A stretch of 21,996 nt of DNA from Deltaproteobacteria bacterium (lineage in GTDB: Bacteria > Desulfobacterota > Desulfobacteria > Desulfobacterales > ETH-SRB1). The stretch is from assembly GCA_019314185.1 (NCBI GenBank), contig JAFCZU010000013.1:1-21996 (forward strand), read 5' to 3'. Position numbers and translations under genes: made by a program. This document shows positions 7,933-15,991 of this stretch, in pieces; the first letter of the stretch is position 1; each line of letters opens with the position of its first letter. The notes beneath the pieces are model-generated. The model did not search any database and was not told the origin of the DNA. It saw only the letters and a program-made list of their open reading frames with translations.

Positions 7933-8765
7933 CCGTTGAAAATATCCTGACCGTTGATCTGGAAGACTGGTTCCACATTTGCGGTGTGGAAAAATTTATA
8001 CCTGAGACAAGCTGGCCTGAGCTGGAAAGCCGGGTAGCTGCAAATACGGTCAAGATACTGGATGTTCTCTCCCAAAAGAAAGTCTCCGCAACCTTTTTTG
8101 TCCTCGGTTTTATTGCGGAAAAGCATCCGGATCTGATTAGCAAAATAGAAAAAGCCGGTCATGAAATCGCCACACACGGATACGCCCATAGGCAGGTCTA
8201 TACAATGACACCGGATATGTTTCGGCAGGATCTCATAAAAGCCGTGCGCATAATTACACAGATAACCGGCCAACCTGTTAAGGGGTATAGAGCCCCTGAG
8301 TGGTCAATCCGCGATGATTCGCTATGGGCTCTTGATATCTTGCAGAAGGAGGGTTTTGAGTATGATTCGAGCATGACACCTCTACCCATTATCGGCAATC
8401 AGAATTATTCCAAAATACCTTACAGGTTGACACTTGATGAAGGGCAATTATGGGAATTTCCACCAATGGTTGGCAGTACTCCTTTTGTCAATTTCCCGCT
8501 GGGCGGTGGATGGGGACTAAGAGTTTTTCCTTATAATCTTATTCGTTTTACCATACAAAAACTGAACAGACAGGGTCAACCTGCGGTTATCTTTTTTCAC
8601 CCACGGGAATTTGACAGGAACAATCCCAGCATAAGGCTTCCTCTCGCTAAAAAGTTTGTGTTGAATGCACGAGTTGAAAGGACTGAAAAAAGGCTTGAGC
8701 GCTTATTAGATGATTTTAGTTTTACGTCTGTTTCAAACGTCTTGAAACAGAAAAATTTGCATTAA
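7929..8765 (+). CDS. Polysaccharide deacetylase (NodB/CE4 family), cytoplasmic type
   Basis: This 278-residue NodB-homology enzyme removes N-acetyl groups from amino sugars with a divalent metal. Visible motifs are VDLEDW at residues 9-14 (Asp10 as probable base, Asp13 as metal ligand), ATHGYAHR with His83 and His87 as the other metal ligands, and RAPEWS in the next conserved block. The whole protein resembles the deacetylases of PEP-CTERM/exosortase loci. No signal peptide is seen, so it probably acts in the cytoplasm on a lipid- or nucleotide-linked sugar. A good GAAGAGGAAA ribosome-binding site precedes the ATG, which overlaps the ATP-grasp stop. With the glycosyltransferase at 13-1062, it suggests that the cluster makes an amino-sugar lipid. 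That link is inference. Confidence 0.88.
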   Translation: MTVENILTVDLEDWFHICGVEKFIPETSWPELESRVAANTVKILDVLSQKKVSATFFVLGFIAEKHPDLISKIEKAGHEIATHGYAHRQVYTMTPDMFRQDLIKAVRIITQITGQPVKGYRAPEWSIRDDSLWALDILQKEGFEYDSSMTPLPIIGNQNYSKIPYRLTLDEGQLWEFPPMVGSTPFVNFPLGGGWGLRVFPYNLIRFTIQKLNRQGQPAVIFFHPREFDRNNPSIRLPLAKKFVLNARVERTEKRLERLLDDFSFTSVSNVLKQKNLH

Positions 8766-8799
8766 ACATGTTTCACAGGTATAAATAATAACTTAATTT

Positions 8800-9303
8800 A
8801 TGATCGACCTTGTAATATTCTTAAAAAACAATCTTGCAGAACATTTTGTGATATATTTTATCCCGCTCTATGTAGTGGGTGGCAGACCAGTTGCCATTCT
8901 GAGCGCTCAGTTTCTGGGATATAAGGCTTCTTTTTTATTGCCCGTAGTAGTTATGCTGGATACGCTTCAGATACCGTTATTCTATTATACGTACGGTGCA
9001 ATATCCAGCAGCTTGCTGGCACGAAAGTTTTCTGAAAGAACTATAAAAAGGGGAAAGAACCTCAGCAAATCAAAACTCTTTCGCTGGATGCAGGTCATGG
9101 GGGCGCCAGGAGTTGTAGCTATTACCATGCTTCCACTTAAAGGTTGCGGCATGTGGAGCGGGGTGCTTTTGTCGAAACTCTTGAAATTTTCAAAGCCCAC
9201 CGGTTATCAGCTTTTGATTGGGGGAAGCATATTGGGATGTGTTTTTATTTTAGGGCTGGGAGAGGGAATTCTAAAATTATGGACACTGTTTATGAACAGC
9301 TAA
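8800..9303 (+). CDS. Small integral membrane protein, possibly small multidrug-export (COG2426-like) family
   Basis: This 167-residue membrane protein has about four hydrophobic segments, near residues 16-35, 43-63, 100-120 and 140-163. A basic cytoplasmic loop separates the second and third (ARKFSERTIKRGKNLSKSK). The arrangement, with Pro and Gly in the first and third segments, resembles the putative small multidrug export proteins (COG2426), but I do not recognise it with certainty. It lies 34 bases after the deacetylase gene and 31 bases before the exporter gene, all on one strand. A helper role in lipid or intermediate transport is possible. The function is unknown. Confidence 0.6.
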   Translation: MIDLVIFLKNNLAEHFVIYFIPLYVVGGRPVAILSAQFLGYKASFLLPVVVMLDTLQIPLFYYTYGAISSSLLARKFSERTIKRGKNLSKSKLFRWMQVMGAPGVVAITMLPLKGCGMWSGVLLSKLLKFSKPTGYQLLIGGSILGCVFILGLGEGILKLWTLFMNS

Positions 9304-9334
9304 AAATTAAAAACAGGTCAAGGGGTTACTCCCA

Positions 9335-11872
9335 TTGCACTACATCATATATCGTTTCCACAAACATATCTTAATCCTTACCGCTCTGCTAACCTTCATC
9401 GCTATTGCTCTTGCTGCCCAGCTAAAGCTTGATCTTAACTTTTTTTCTCTTCTTCCCTCAAATAATACAGAAGTCCATAATTTCTTTGAGATTACCGAAG
9501 AAATCGGAGTTCATTCGCTTTTAATTGCTCTGGTTGAGATCCCCCCGGGTTATGACCGGACAAAATCCGAATCTTTTGTTGATATCCTGGCAGAAAACTT
9601 TGCGGGGAATCAATTGATTCATGATGTGGAATATAAAAGCGAAGAGAAACAAATGTCCTCTTTATTTCAGACATTCATTGAACATTTTCCTCTCTTTTTG
9701 AGGGCAGAAGGTCTTGAGAAATTAACCCATATATTATCCGATAACGGAATTCACAGACAGGTTGTTGAAAATAAGGCTCTCTTGATGACACCATTTGGTA
9801 TTGCAGCAAAAGAGCTTGTTTATATCGACCCACTCGGACTCAGGAAATTATTGAAGGAAAACATAACTGTTTCCACGGGAAAACAGCCGCTCAGACCATA
9901 TAAAGGGTATTATCAAACCAGCAAAGGGGAAACAACCTATCTCCTCTTTATTAAGCCAGAAAAGCCCCCACAGGATATTGCATTCAGCAAAAAATTGATG
10001 ATGGAAGTTCGTAATCTTGAAAGGATTTCCCTATCTGAATTCTACGGTCAATTTGACGACATGCCGGAGAGCATCAAGATATCTTACACTGGCGGATATA
10101 CTATCGCTGTCAGTGATGAAGCCACAACCAAAAAAGATATCAAGGTTACCCTGCTGACTTCCTTTTTAAGTATAATGTTTCTATTTGGCCTGTCGTTCAG
10201 GACATGGAGAGTTCTTTTTTATGTCGGCGTATCTTTGATCATAAGCCTTTTGTGGACACTCGGTTTCGCCAGCGTCGCATTTCATCGCCTCAATATCCTT
10301 ACCTGCGTTTTCTCGTGTGTTCTGATTGGCCTGGGAATTGATTTTGCTCTCCACATCGTCAACCGTTACTTTGGTGAAGACAAGGTAGATCTTGACATAT
10401 CACACAGACTACAGCAAACCTTTCGTGAAGCTGGTATGGGAATTGTAGTAGGTGGAATTACCACGGCAGTTGCTTTTTATTCTATCGCTATTTCAGACTT
10501 CAGGGGATTTAAAGAACTTGGCATCGTAACCGGCACAGGTATTTTATTTTGCCTTGTGGTCATGTCTCTTGTTCTTCCATGCCTTCTTGTCTTTTTCTCA
10601 GACAAAAAAACTTTGAAAAGAAAAATTACAATCAGCGGTTTTGGACTAATGTCACTAATGAAATACCTGCGGAAATATCCCGGGGTTATTATCATTACCT
10701 CACTTATAATTGTTTGCCTGCTGGCCATTCTTGGAACTAAAATCAATTTTGATGACAACCTCAGGAATTTTCGTCCTGCTGATAGCGAAACCTTCCGTTT
10801 GCAGGACAAGGCAACTCGCTGGCTTGGTGGTTCCATGGCCGATACCTTTCTTGTAGCACAAGGCAAATCAGAGGAAGAGGTTATGGAAATCAATACATCA
10901 ATATATGAAGCCATTAAGGAGCTTGAGGACTCTGGCATGATCGCCGGGATCAAATCGATAAGCCAATACCTGCTTTCGCCCAGTCAACAGAGGAAAAATA
11001 TAAAATTCATCCAACAGCATCCCGATGATTTTGATATAAAACGTATCAAAAAGACGTTTGACACAGCACTGGAAGAAAACGGATTTGAGAAACTGGATCT
11101 GTACGACAGATATTTTGAAAGCCTCTCTCAGGTCTTCTCGGCAGAAAAACTCTTTTTTCCATCATCCCTCATGGAAAAAGAGTTCGGGAAGATCATAAAT
11201 TTGTTTGTCTTTCAAAAGGGTGATAATTTTAAAACGATTACATATATCGCTCCTCCGAAAGATCTCTGGTCACGTTCCGATACAACACTATTTAAAGAAA
11301 TGATTATCTGGAAATTAGAAGCAAAAGGAATTGACAGAAACAGCTATATCTTGACCGGTCCGAATCTGCTCACTGGAGATCTGAAGAAACTTATTATCAA
11401 CAATTTTGAATCAGCTATGTGGTTGACATTCTTGTGTATCATCACAGTGCTTTTCATTTATTACCGAAGTCTGAAATTGCTTTTGCTCTGCATATGCCCA
11501 CTTATGATCAGCCTGGCCACCTTAACAGGCATTATGGTAATTTTTCGTTTGGATTTTAATTTTTTCAACATAATAGTCTTACCCATGATCGTCGGGATTG
11601 GTATAGATGACGGGATTCATCTAACCAACACGTTCCGTCAATCCGGTCATTTAGAGATTCCAAAAGAAATGAGTAGAACAGGTCGAGCTGTTGTTTTGAC
11701 CTCTCTGACCACTATAGCGGGTTTTGGATCTATTACTCTGGCCCATTACCCTGGGTTACAAAGTATTGGATATGTAGCTGTCATCGGCGTCAGTTCCTGT
11801 CTTATCGCTTCGATTGTCGTTCTGCCTGCAATTTTTACCATGATCCATAGACGAAAAGAAAATTCTTGCTAA
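9335..11872 (+). CDS. MMPL/RND-family lipid exporter
   Basis: This 845-residue transporter has the RND two-repeat plan. One membrane helix near the N-terminus is followed by a large periplasmic loop and five clustered helices, then a seventh helix, a second loop and five more helices. Each half has the signature helix: GLGIDFALH at residues 332-340 and GIGIDDGIH at 754-762, with acidic residues suited to proton relay. The length and these motifs fit MMPL exporters such as HpnN or those in aryl polyene clusters, which move hydrophobic molecules out of the inner membrane. The start is a TTG at 9335, chosen because AAGGGG ends nine bases upstream and no ATG fits the N-terminal helix. The gene ends 17 bases before the convergent hydrolase gene. 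It is probably the cluster's exporter, working with the LolA-like carrier. Confidence 0.9.
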   Translation: MHYIIYRFHKHILILTALLTFIAIALAAQLKLDLNFFSLLPSNNTEVHNFFEITEEIGVHSLLIALVEIPPGYDRTKSESFVDILAENFAGNQLIHDVEYKSEEKQMSSLFQTFIEHFPLFLRAEGLEKLTHILSDNGIHRQVVENKALLMTPFGIAAKELVYIDPLGLRKLLKENITVSTGKQPLRPYKGYYQTSKGETTYLLFIKPEKPPQDIAFSKKLMMEVRNLERISLSEFYGQFDDMPESIKISYTGGYTIAVSDEATTKKDIKVTLLTSFLSIMFLFGLSFRTWRVLFYVGVSLIISLLWTLGFASVAFHRLNILTCVFSCVLIGLGIDFALHIVNRYFGEDKVDLDISHRLQQTFREAGMGIVVGGITTAVAFYSIAISDFRGFKELGIVTGTGILFCLVVMSLVLPCLLVFFSDKKTLKRKITISGFGLMSLMKYLRKYPGVIIITSLIIVCLLAILGTKINFDDNLRNFRPADSETFRLQDKATRWLGGSMADTFLVAQGKSEEEVMEINTSIYEAIKELEDSGMIAGIKSISQYLLSPSQQRKNIKFIQQHPDDFDIKRIKKTFDTALEENGFEKLDLYDRYFESLSQVFSAEKLFFPSSLMEKEFGKIINLFVFQKGDNFKTITYIAPPKDLWSRSDTTLFKEMIIWKLEAKGIDRNSYILTGPNLLTGDLKKLIINNFESAMWLTFLCIITVLFIYYRSLKLLLLCICPLMISLATLTGIMVIFRLDFNFFNIIVLPMIVGIGIDDGIHLTNTFRQSGHLEIPKEMSRTGRAVVLTSLTTIAGFGSITLAHYPGLQSIGYVAVIGVSSCLIASIVVLPAIFTMIHRRKENSC

Positions 11873-11889
11873 TGACTCAGGCTCAAGTG

Positions 11890-13560
11890 TCAATAGGTAT
11901 CATTGCCGGTTGAACAGGCTGGCGCCACTTCGGATTCTGCAGGTTTGGCCTGAACGCTTACCAGCGGATTCTTTCCATCAAGACCTTTGGGCAACGGTAT
12001 CCTAAGGATGTGAGTTATCATCGGAACCAGGTCCAGAGTTGAAGAAGGGCTGTCAAGGAGATGACGGCCGGGGAATATGCGAGCAAGTCCGGGACCGGCT
12101 ATCCAGAATGAAACAATGGAATCGGCCGGATAATAACTGCCATGGTGACCATACTTGTCGAAATCACGTTCAAAGTAAAACCCTTCTTTATTGATCAACT
12201 TGATGTCGGGCGCCGTCTCTTTCGTGTACTGCTTTCTCAGCCCCTGCACTACATATTCCTTCAATTCAAAACTTTTTTCCAGCATACTCAAGGGTTTCAA
12301 TGCCCGTAGAAATGCCGCATCGTCTTTGATGTCTGTTTGATAGGTGCGCCAGTCGAAAGCCCACCAATGATCCTTTTCCTCCAGTCCATCATATCGCTTA
12401 CCAGGATACTGGCGTATTACTATTGCATTTATGCACTCCAGGATATCCGCATTTACGAGTAAAAGGTCCACTGCCGGTTTAACATCAGCCAACAATTCGG
12501 GGGGATCCATCCAATTTCGGGTTTGGCGATTTTTGAGGTAAATTTCCTTGGTGCAGGCCCCAGGCATAATAATCGCCTCAGCCTGGCGATTGTCCGTTTC
12601 CAATCCCGGCAGTTTAAACTGCCCGCGGAGGCTATCGTTGACTGTATCATCTCTAATATGTTTATTGATTTTTGAGAAGCCATGATCTGAAATCAGGAAA
12701 AAAATACTATCCTCATAACATTCCACCTCCTTTAAAAACCGGATCAACCTGCCTACCAGCGGATCCAGAACATTTTTAGTATAATACTTCTGCACCTCGT
12801 CTAAAGAAGCATTTTGCTTCACTAAATCCCGACTCGGAAAGTGGGAAAAGAGGTCTGTCCCGAGCAATTCCACTACCATGAGATCAGGGATCATGTGCCG
12901 ATACCGGAAGACTCCCGACAGACTTTTACTATATGACAATACATGGCCTGTGAGAAAGGCGCTGAGTGTCCTGTTATCGATATAGCTACTATCAGGAAAC
13001 CAGCGTCCGTTACGGAGGAAACCCAGCAATGAAGCGTTTCCCCAGAAGAATGCACCGGATTTCAATGACCAGTCTGCCCCATTGTTTACCATAATCATAC
13101 TGGTCATGGAATGTTTGCCCGCCTCCCCGACATAGTCGAAGAGTGTTTTGACTCCCCTGGACTTCAGAATGCGATTGATCCGTTGCTGAAAATAGGAAAT
13201 CATTGTGTGTATTCTGGCGGTGCTTCGATCAAACCAGATGGTGGAAACAACTCCGGTTCGTCCGGGGTAACGCCCGGTGTACATAGAAGTTGTATCCGGC
13301 ACGGATCCACCGGGGATGGTAGTGAAAACCTCAGGGAGGTAAACATAAGACTGCTTATTTTGAGAACCATTGATAAGTTCTCGAAAATGCGGCAATTCCT
13401 CCAGGTTGTTTTCGATAATGCCTCGTTTCAGCCCATGGAATTCGATGATGATTACCTTGGGTTCTGTATTGCCGGCATTCACTATCCTGACTGTCAGCAT
13501 AAACAATATCAGTATAGCCAAAACCGACAGAGCCGGCTTTTTCAACAAGAAATGGGACAT
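11890..13560 (-). CDS. Exported alkaline-phosphatase-superfamily hydrolase (type I phosphodiesterase/pyrophosphatase-like)
   Basis: This protein of about 556 residues has an N-terminal signal peptide ending near VRIVNA, so it acts in the periplasm. The fold is that of type I phosphodiesterases/nucleotide pyrophosphatases. The nucleophile region reads SVPDTTSMYTG at residues 86-96, with Ser86 where NPP enzymes have the nucleophilic Thr. Metal ligands are visible as Asp236 and His240 (GTDLFSH), Asp292 and His293 (SDHG), and His473 (YGHHG). The first metal Asp seems replaced by His42 in EFHGL. The ATG at 13560 is adopted; a TTG directly before it, at 13563, has the better spacing from GGGAG and is a real alternative. 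The gene leads the methyltransferase and SRPBCC genes' strand-mates at its upstream side, 34 bases away. It might cleave phosphodiester head groups or a carrier-lipid phosphate. The substrate is unknown. Confidence 0.82.
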   Translation of the reverse strand: MSHFLLKKPALSVLAILILFMLTVRIVNAGNTEPKVIIIEFHGLKRGIIENNLEELPHFRELINGSQNKQSYVYLPEVFTTIPGGSVPDTTSMYTGRYPGRTGVVSTIWFDRSTARIHTMISYFQQRINRILKSRGVKTLFDYVGEAGKHSMTSMIMVNNGADWSLKSGAFFWGNASLLGFLRNGRWFPDSSYIDNRTLSAFLTGHVLSYSKSLSGVFRYRHMIPDLMVVELLGTDLFSHFPSRDLVKQNASLDEVQKYYTKNVLDPLVGRLIRFLKEVECYEDSIFFLISDHGFSKINKHIRDDTVNDSLRGQFKLPGLETDNRQAEAIIMPGACTKEIYLKNRQTRNWMDPPELLADVKPAVDLLLVNADILECINAIVIRQYPGKRYDGLEEKDHWWAFDWRTYQTDIKDDAAFLRALKPLSMLEKSFELKEYVVQGLRKQYTKETAPDIKLINKEGFYFERDFDKYGHHGSYYPADSIVSFWIAGPGLARIFPGRHLLDSPSSTLDLVPMITHILRIPLPKGLDGKNPLVSVQAKPAESEVAPACSTGNDTY

Positions 13561-13594
13561 CAACCAGCTTGCTCCCTTTATGCAAAAGTTGTTC

Positions 13595-14440
13595 TTAATC
13601 CACTTTAAAAGCCAAGGTCGTCTTGCTCACCCCGGGCAATAAAATATTCTTGCCTGATAAAAAATATAAGGCCTCGCCCAATCCACCGAAAATCATTGAT
13701 GCCCATCGATACATTCTTCTGTCTGGAATGGTGTAGCCTCCGATTATTGTTTCAACATTCTTAAAATCAGTAATTGATAGAAGTATCTTCATTGTCTCTG
13801 GTGAAAAATCATAGAGATGATATGGTGTATGATAAATATCCAGTTTCCTGCTGAGAGGACCCAGTATCCTGACTATCGGAGTCGTGTGAGGCCAGCGAAG
13901 GAGAATAAGTCCACCTGGTTTGAGAATTCTGTTAACTTCTCTCAGCAACACCAGTGGATTGTTAACATGCTCGATGAGATAAAACATGGTAACAACATCA
14001 AATGAGTTTTCAGGAATGTCAAGATATTCCAGTGGTTGAGAATATACATGAACACCACATTTGTCCTGTGAATATTGTCTGCCGGTCCCGGATATCTCTA
14101 CTCCTTCTACCTGCCACCCTCGAGATTTCATCTCATGTAGAAAAAACCCGTATGCACAGCCGACGTCCAGCAATCTCCCCATGCCTGTATTGATTTTGGA
14201 CTCAATCAAATCGGCGGATTTATTGACGATCGGATTCATCATCTTTTTCCATTTGTCGATTTCTTCGGAATGAACAGGCAGATAATCCTCATAATTTTTT
14301 ATTAATTCCTGTGCTATTGCACGAGGATGAAGAGACACGAGGCCGCAATTAAGGCAGCGGCAATATTTCCATCTGTCTTTTTGGTGGATAATGCGAAATT
14401 TTGAAGCATTGCAAAGAATGCAGTTACTTAATTTTTGCAT
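13595..14440 (-). CDS. SAM-dependent methyltransferase with N-terminal zinc ribbon
   Basis: This 281-residue protein joins an N-terminal Cys4 zinc ribbon (Cys7, Cys10, Cys29, Cys32) to a class I methyltransferase domain. The SAM-binding motif is LLDVGCAYGFF, followed by the acidic VEGVEIS strand and the FDVVTMFYLIEHV segment. This two-part layout is common in methyltransferases of cell-surface glycan and natural-product loci. The open frame extends to a TTG at 14518, but that would overlap the upstream gene by 47 bases. The ATG at 14440 puts the zinc ribbon right at the N-terminus, as is usual, so it is preferred. No strong ribosome-binding site is seen. It is an O- or C-methylating tailoring enzyme of unknown target. 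Confidence 0.85.
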   Translation of the reverse strand: MQKLSNCILCNASKFRIIHQKDRWKYCRCLNCGLVSLHPRAIAQELIKNYEDYLPVHSEEIDKWKKMMNPIVNKSADLIESKINTGMGRLLDVGCAYGFFLHEMKSRGWQVEGVEISGTGRQYSQDKCGVHVYSQPLEYLDIPENSFDVVTMFYLIEHVNNPLVLLREVNRILKPGGLILLRWPHTTPIVRILGPLSRKLDIYHTPYHLYDFSPETMKILLSITDFKNVETIIGGYTIPDRRMYRWASMIFGGLGEALYFLSGKNILLPGVSKTTLAFKVD

Positions 14441-14471
14441 GGGAACAATCAATCTATTATAGTCATTATGA

Positions 14472-15095
14472 TCAATTCTTTTCTGAAGCCCTCTGCAAAT
14501 TGTCAAGAAAAATCTCAACCATTTTATTGTGTTTAAGCCTGACCTTTAAACCCCAGAACATTTTTCTGACAAAGCCTTTTGGATTCACAATAATCGTCTG
14601 AGTGACTCGAGTGCTTTCATCAATACTTTCAAATTCCCAGATTTCCGTTCCTCCGGCAAAAAAACCGTCCAGGAACTGAAGCCTTATTTTAGTATAGGGG
14701 ATTACTTCCTCTACCCGTGAGCGCCACTCCAGCTTAAAAATATGATCTATTTTCGTCCTGACCAGGGTCCCTGTCTGATAGGGTAACGGAGGCTCATAAG
14801 TTACAATAGTACCTTTCGGACATATCTTTTTGAACATTTCTTCCTGAGTCAGAATCTGAAATATCCTGCTCCTTTCTGCCTGAATCAAGCGGGTATGCTG
14901 ATTGGCCTCTACTCCACAAATATCATATTCGGAAGATTTGACAGTATATTTCGTGGAACATCCAAATAAACAGAGGATGACGACACAGATTGAAAGGCAA
15001 ACACGGGCGCGTTTCCTTTGAGGGAACTTGCTCAACAGCGCCTTGCTGCTTCGTTGATCAAGGTGGAAACATATCTTGCAGTTTGAGTTTAACAT
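14472..15095 (-). CDS. Lipoprotein with SRPBCC (START-like) domain
   Basis: This 207-residue protein appears to combine a lipoprotein signal with an SRPBCC ligand-binding domain. A basic stretch (PQRKRAR) and a hydrophobic core lead to the lipobox LFGC, with Cys46 as the lipidation site. Residues from about 65 onwards match the polyketide-cyclase/SRPBCC pattern. Examples are LEWRSRVEEVIPYTKIRL, DGFFAGGTEIWEFE, STRVTQTII and the final amphipathic helix ending near LDNLQRASE. Such folds form a deep hydrophobic pocket. The N-terminal region before the signal is unusually long (about 30 residues) and the ATG lacks a clear ribosome-binding site, so a later TTG start is possible. It is the first gene of a three-gene leftward set. 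In an envelope setting it may bind the exported hydrophobic product. Confidence 0.75.
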   Translation of the reverse strand: MLNSNCKICFHLDQRSSKALLSKFPQRKRARVCLSICVVILCLFGCSTKYTVKSSEYDICGVEANQHTRLIQAERSRIFQILTQEEMFKKICPKGTIVTYEPPLPYQTGTLVRTKIDHIFKLEWRSRVEEVIPYTKIRLQFLDGFFAGGTEIWEFESIDESTRVTQTIIVNPKGFVRKMFWGLKVRLKHNKMVEIFLDNLQRASEKN

Positions 15096-15205
15096 TTTTT
15101 TATGTTAGCTATAAAAAATCAGGCATAATCTTCAAAGGGAAGCAAAATTAAACACAATTAAGAATGTGTTGTAAAGTTTTTTTATGGAAACATGAGGAAA
15201 AGTAA
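15096..15205. promoter_or_regulatory. Divergent intergenic region with a small inverted repeat
   Basis: These 110 AT-rich bases lie between the SRPBCC lipoprotein gene (minus) and the PlsC-type gene (plus), so they should hold start signals for both. AACACA (15151-15156) and TGTGTT (15165-15170) form a 6-base inverted repeat with an 8-base spacer, a possible operator. The plus-strand gene has a GAGGA ribosome-binding site at 15194-15198. Promoter-like hexamers are present on both strands but weak. Confidence 0.4.
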
Positions 15206-15991
15206 ATGGAAATCTTGAAGGTCATTTTTTACTGGGTTATGTATCCCTTGACACGTCCTTTTTACCTGATTTTCTTCATATTTAATACTTTTGTATTAGG
15301 TCTGATTGTCATCATGATTTCCACGTTCGATCATAATGGAAACATAGTCCATTACATAGGCAGGTTCTGGTCTCTGCTTAACATCTTTCTCGCAGGTACG
15401 AAAGTAAAGATCAGAGGCATGGAAAAGATAGACAAATGCAGTAATTACATAGTCATGTCGAATCATCAGAGTTTGTTTGACGTCTGGGCCCTGATAGGGA
15501 AACTGCCTCTTCAGATCCGATGGATTGTAAAAAAAGAGATAAGAAAAGTTCCTGTCTTTGGATATGCCCTTGAAAAAATGGGACATATATACATCGACAG
15601 ACATAATAGAAAAAATGCATACATTGGCCTGGAAGCTGCCGCTCAAAAAATTAAAAAAGGAACTTCTATTATTATTTTCCCAGAGGGGACAAGAAGTAAA
15701 AATGGCCGTTTGCAGAGATTCCGCTTGGGTGGGGCAACTTTGGCCATAAGATCAGGTGTCCACATTTTACCGGTAACCATAAACGGAGGTCGTTTTGCAC
15801 TTCCTAAGGATACTCTGGACATGATGCCGGTGAAGATGGAAATTATTATAGGTGATGCGATTGATCCTTGTCGATTTGACAAAAACAGCAGTGGAAAATT
15901 GACGGCTGTTGTAAAATCCGCTATAGAAAAAAATCTTGATCTAAAGTATGGCTCACTTATACAGGTAGAAAACACTGCTCGAAAGAACTAA
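15206..15991 (+). CDS. PlsC-type 1-acylglycerol-3-phosphate O-acyltransferase family protein
   Basis: This 261-residue membrane-bound acyltransferase belongs to the PlsC family, which transfers acyl groups from acyl-ACP or acyl-CoA to a hydroxyl, classically that of lysophosphatidic acid. The N-terminal 40 residues contain a hydrophobic membrane segment. The catalytic HX4D motif is His87 to Asp92 in NHQSLFD. The phosphate-binding FPEGTR is at residues 158-163, and PVTING forms the last conserved block. A GAGGA ribosome-binding site precedes the ATG by seven bases. The stop codon directly abuts the start of the LpxL-type gene. Aryl polyene clusters also contain acyltransferases of this type. 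It could load the cluster's acyl chain onto a lipid or sugar head group. Confidence 0.9.
   Translation: MEILKVIFYWVMYPLTRPFYLIFFIFNTFVLGLIVIMISTFDHNGNIVHYIGRFWSLLNIFLAGTKVKIRGMEKIDKCSNYIVMSNHQSLFDVWALIGKLPLQIRWIVKKEIRKVPVFGYALEKMGHIYIDRHNRKNAYIGLEAAAQKIKKGTSIIIFPEGTRSKNGRLQRFRLGGATLAIRSGVHILPVTINGGRFALPKDTLDMMPVKMEIIIGDAIDPCRFDKNSSGKLTAVVKSAIEKNLDLKYGSLIQVENTARKN

Noticed and set aside
6754..8765. Exosortase/PEP-CTERM locus, suggested by the deacetylase and ATP-grasp types
   Set aside because: No exosortase, PEP-CTERM protein or chain-length determinant is present.
14441..14518. 26-residue N-terminal extension of the zinc-ribbon methyltransferase
   Set aside because: It starts at TTG, overlaps the upstream gene by 47 bases and precedes the conserved zinc ribbon without similarity to it.
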